A DNA stretch of 64,000 nt, from positions 1,995,001 to 2,059,000 of the forward strand of contig NZ_CP044227.1 in assembly GCF_008727735.1 (NCBI RefSeq), given 5' to 3'. This stretch comes from Flintibacter sp. KGMB00164 (GTDB lineage: Bacteria; Bacillota; Clostridia; Oscillospirales; Oscillospiraceae). The translations under genes and the position numbers were made by a program. Each line of letters starts with the position of its first letter. The stretch's first letter is position 1. Shown here one piece after another: positions 62,336 through 64,000 of this stretch. The notes under the pieces are model-generated. The model did no database searches, was not told the origin of the DNA, and saw only the letters and a list, made by a program, of their open reading frames with translations.

Positions 62336-63688
62336 ATGCACTGTATCCGTCATGTCACCGAAGATCTGATTTGGATCGGCGGAAACGACCGCCAGCACCC
62401 CCTGTTCGAGAGCACCCATCCGGTTCCCCGTGGGATGTCCTTCAACTCCTACTTGCTGCTGGATGAGAAGACCGTGCTGTTTGACACGGTGGACCGGGCC
62501 GTTCAGACCCAGTTCTTTGAAAATCTGGAGTATGCTCTGGGCGGTCGTAAGCTGGACTATGTCTTTGTCCACCACATGGAGCCCGACCACGCCGCTACTC
62601 TGGGCGATGTGATGCTCCGCCATCCCGAGGCCACCATCGTCTGCAACGGCAAGATCCTGAACATGATCCGCCAGTTCCACTGCACCGATCCCAAGGAAGT
62701 CCATCTGGTCAACGAGGGCGACTCCATCACCACCGGCCGGCACACCTTCACCTTCGTCAACGCCCCCATGGTCCACTGGCCCGAGGTTATGGTGAGCTAC
62801 GACTCCACCGATAAGATTCTCTTCTCCGCCGATGCCTTCGGCACCTTCGGCGCCCTCAACGGCGTACTCTTTGCTGATGAGGTAAACTTTGACCGGGACT
62901 GGCTGGATGAGGCCCGCCGGTATTACACCAACATCGTGGGCAAGTACGGTCCCCAGGTTCAGGCCCTGCTGAAAAAGGCCGCCGGCCTGGATATCCAGAT
63001 GATCTGCCCCCTCCACGGTCCCGTGTGGCGCAAGGATCTGGGCTACATCGTGGACAAGTACGCCAAGTGGGCCGCCTATGAGCCCGAGGTCCAGGGCGTG
63101 CTCATCGCCTTTGCCTCCGTGTACGGCGGCACCGAGACGGCTGCCAACATCCTGGCCTGCCGTCTGGCCGAGATGGGCATCCCTGTGGAGATGTACGACG
63201 TGTCGGTGACCCACTACTCCTACGTTCTCTCCGACGCCTTCAAGTACAGCCACATCGTCTTTGCCTCCACCACCTATAACAACGGCATCTTTGTCTCCAT
63301 GGAGAATCTCCTCCACGACATCGCCCACCACGCCCTGCGCAACCGCAAGGTCGCCCTCATTCAGAACGGTTCCTGGGCTCCCGCCAGCGGCAAGCTGATG
63401 ACCGAAATCATCTCTGGCATGAAGGGCATGGAGATTCTGGAGGCCCCTGTCACCCTGAAGTCCACCCTGGCTCCCGGCCAGGACGCCGAGCTGGAGGCCC
63501 TGGCCAAGGTCCTCGCCGCCAGCGTGAAGGGCGAAGAAGTGGTCGAGGAAGCTCCCGCTCCCCAGGACAAGCCCAAGGGCTTTGTCTGCAAGATCTGCGG
63601 CTTTGTTTACGAGTCGGATACCCTGCCTGACGACTTCATCTGCCCCATCTGCCGCCGTCCCGCCAGTGATTTCGAACCCTTAGCCTGA
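62336..63688 (+). CDS. Flavodiiron protein with C-terminal rubredoxin domain (FprA type)
   Basis: 450 residues. The metallo-beta-lactamase-like domain (about 1-250) carries the diiron ligands HMEPDH at 80-85, His in APMVHWP and Asp in FSADAFG. The flavodoxin domain (about 255-395) has FASVYGGTETAAN for FMN. An acidic, Pro-rich linker leads to a rubredoxin (about 412-448) with CKICG and CPICRR. Such proteins reduce O2 to water or NO to N2O with NADH-derived electrons; the fused rubredoxin is a built-in electron donor. Single gene; the ATG follows a weak GAAGGG. Confidence 0.93.
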   Translation: MHCIRHVTEDLIWIGGNDRQHPLFESTHPVPRGMSFNSYLLLDEKTVLFDTVDRAVQTQFFENLEYALGGRKLDYVFVHHMEPDHAATLGDVMLRHPEATIVCNGKILNMIRQFHCTDPKEVHLVNEGDSITTGRHTFTFVNAPMVHWPEVMVSYDSTDKILFSADAFGTFGALNGVLFADEVNFDRDWLDEARRYYTNIVGKYGPQVQALLKKAAGLDIQMICPLHGPVWRKDLGYIVDKYAKWAAYEPEVQGVLIAFASVYGGTETAANILACRLAEMGIPVEMYDVSVTHYSYVLSDAFKYSHIVFASTTYNNGIFVSMENLLHDIAHHALRNRKVALIQNGSWAPASGKLMTEIISGMKGMEILEAPVTLKSTLAPGQDAELEALAKVLAASVKGEEVVEEAPAPQDKPKGFVCKICGFVYESDTLPDDFICPICRRPASDFEPLA

Positions 63689-63693
63689 ATATC

Positions 63694-63734
63694 AAAATAC
63701 CCCCGTTTCGCTTCATGCGAAACGGGGGTATTTT
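63694..63734. terminator. Terminator after the flavodiiron gene
   Basis: 18-bp stem (core ACCCCCGTTTCGC) with 5-nt loop and T-rich tail, shared with the convergent gene at 63747. Confidence 0.92.
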
Positions 63735-63746
63735 CTTTATCTGAAA

Positions 63747-64000
63747 TCAGGGCATCAGCGCCTGTCGGCTTTTTCCACCAGGCTGAGGCGCCACATTGCG
63801 GGTGTGGCGAATCTCCTCCCAGACTGTGGTCTTTTTAAAGTAGCAGCCCACGGTAATAGGCAGCCAGCTCAGCAGGAACAGCCAGTAGCAGGCAACGCCC
63901 TTCCACAGGCGGCGGTCCCACTTATTCTCCACCGTCACCACCAGCACAGCCGCCGCCGTAGCGCCCAGCGCGCTGATCACCAGATTCAGGGCAAAGGCTC
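63747..64000 (-). CDS. C-terminus of a membrane glycosyltransferase-like protein (5' end outside window)
   Basis: About 83 C-terminal residues, frame open to the window edge. Two hydrophobic helices (NLVISALGATAAAVLVV, then GVACYWLFLLSWLPITVG) precede the segment FKKTTVWEEIRHTRNV and a polar tail. Membrane-bound family 2 glycosyltransferases often end this way (a Trp/Lys/Thr-rich stretch after the last helix), so that is my best guess; another polytopic protein remains possible. Confidence 0.5.
   Translation of the reverse strand, partial: AFALNLVISALGATAAAVLVVTVENKWDRRLWKGVACYWLFLLSWLPITVGCYFKKTTVWEEIRHTRNVAPQPGGKSRQALMP

Overview
The window looks like chromosomal DNA of a GC-rich, Gram-positive, endospore-forming gut anaerobe in the Oscillospiraceae (Flavonifractor, Intestinimonas or Lawsonibacter type). 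The evidence is spoVAD/spoVAE, SLH-domain and CsaB cell-wall genes, a flavodiiron-rubredoxin fusion for oxygen or NO removal, a sialic-acid utilisation operon, and near-consensus sigma-A promoters with 16-18 bp spacers. The genus is an inference. I see no phage, insertion sequence, CRISPR array or rRNA; the content is mainly core chromosome with a few accessory islands.

Layout. 1-2.3 kb: zinc-type ABC importer (reverse strand, cut by the window edge). 2.3-9.8 kb: reverse-strand operon for a secondary cell-wall polymer (MurJ-family flippase, O-antigen-ligase-like protein, glycosyltransferase, two DUF4330-type membrane proteins, glycosyltransferase-CsaB fusion). It is divergent from a large secreted SLH protein (10-12.8 kb), the kind of protein that CsaB-pyruvylated polymer anchors. 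12.9-14.7 kb: PAP2 phosphatase and a TuaH-like glycosyltransferase. 14.7-24.7 kb: de novo purine operon purE-C-F-M-N / purO-like / DUF1266-DUF2185 / AICAR transformylase / purD / HAD. It has two cis-acting RNA controls: a leader with a 27-codon reading frame and terminator before purE, and a ZTP riboswitch with terminator before the IMP-cyclohydrolase gene. 24.7-28.5 kb: low-molecular-weight phosphatase, then a LysR regulator divergent from a fumarylacetoacetase-family gene and an unrecognised gene. 28.5-29.4 kb: a repeat-like noncoding stretch and five tRNA genes. 29.6-32.3 kb: pfkA and guaB, convergent. 32.3-35.3 kb: acyl-ACP thioesterase plus Cys-rich protein, and spoVAD-spoVAE. 35.3-40.3 kb: autoregulated PadR/DUF2812 pair, zinc alcohol dehydrogenase and UvrD-type helicase. 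40.4-41.9 kb: small secreted DxDGDG-repeat protein, ECF sigma factor and RsgI-like anti-sigma factor. 42.0-44.9 kb: P-type cation ATPase behind a Mn2+ (yybP-ykoY) riboswitch. 45.2-48.4 kb: VTC-domain, DUF4956 and Cthe_2159-type lipoprotein genes. 48.5-49.3 kb: macrodomain protein and a 34-residue membrane peptide. 49.5-57.4 kb: rpoB-rpoC with their own promoters and no ribosomal-protein genes upstream. 57.5-62.2 kb: sialic-acid operon (AGE epimerase, NanA, sodium symporter, YhcH). 62.3-64 kb: flavodiiron protein and the end of a membrane glycosyltransferase-like gene.

How it fits together. The purine block makes IMP with a split PurH (separate cyclohydrolase and transformylase) and a PurF that lacks the usual N-terminal catalytic cysteine; purL, purB and purA are not in the window. 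guaB takes IMP to XMP. The most interesting items are the purE leader peptide/attenuator, the Cys-less PurF, the DUF1266-DUF2185 gene inside the purine operon, the sigma/anti-sigma/secreted-repeat trio with matching His-Gly tails, and a perfect 15-bp palindrome present twice upstream of the sialic-acid operon.
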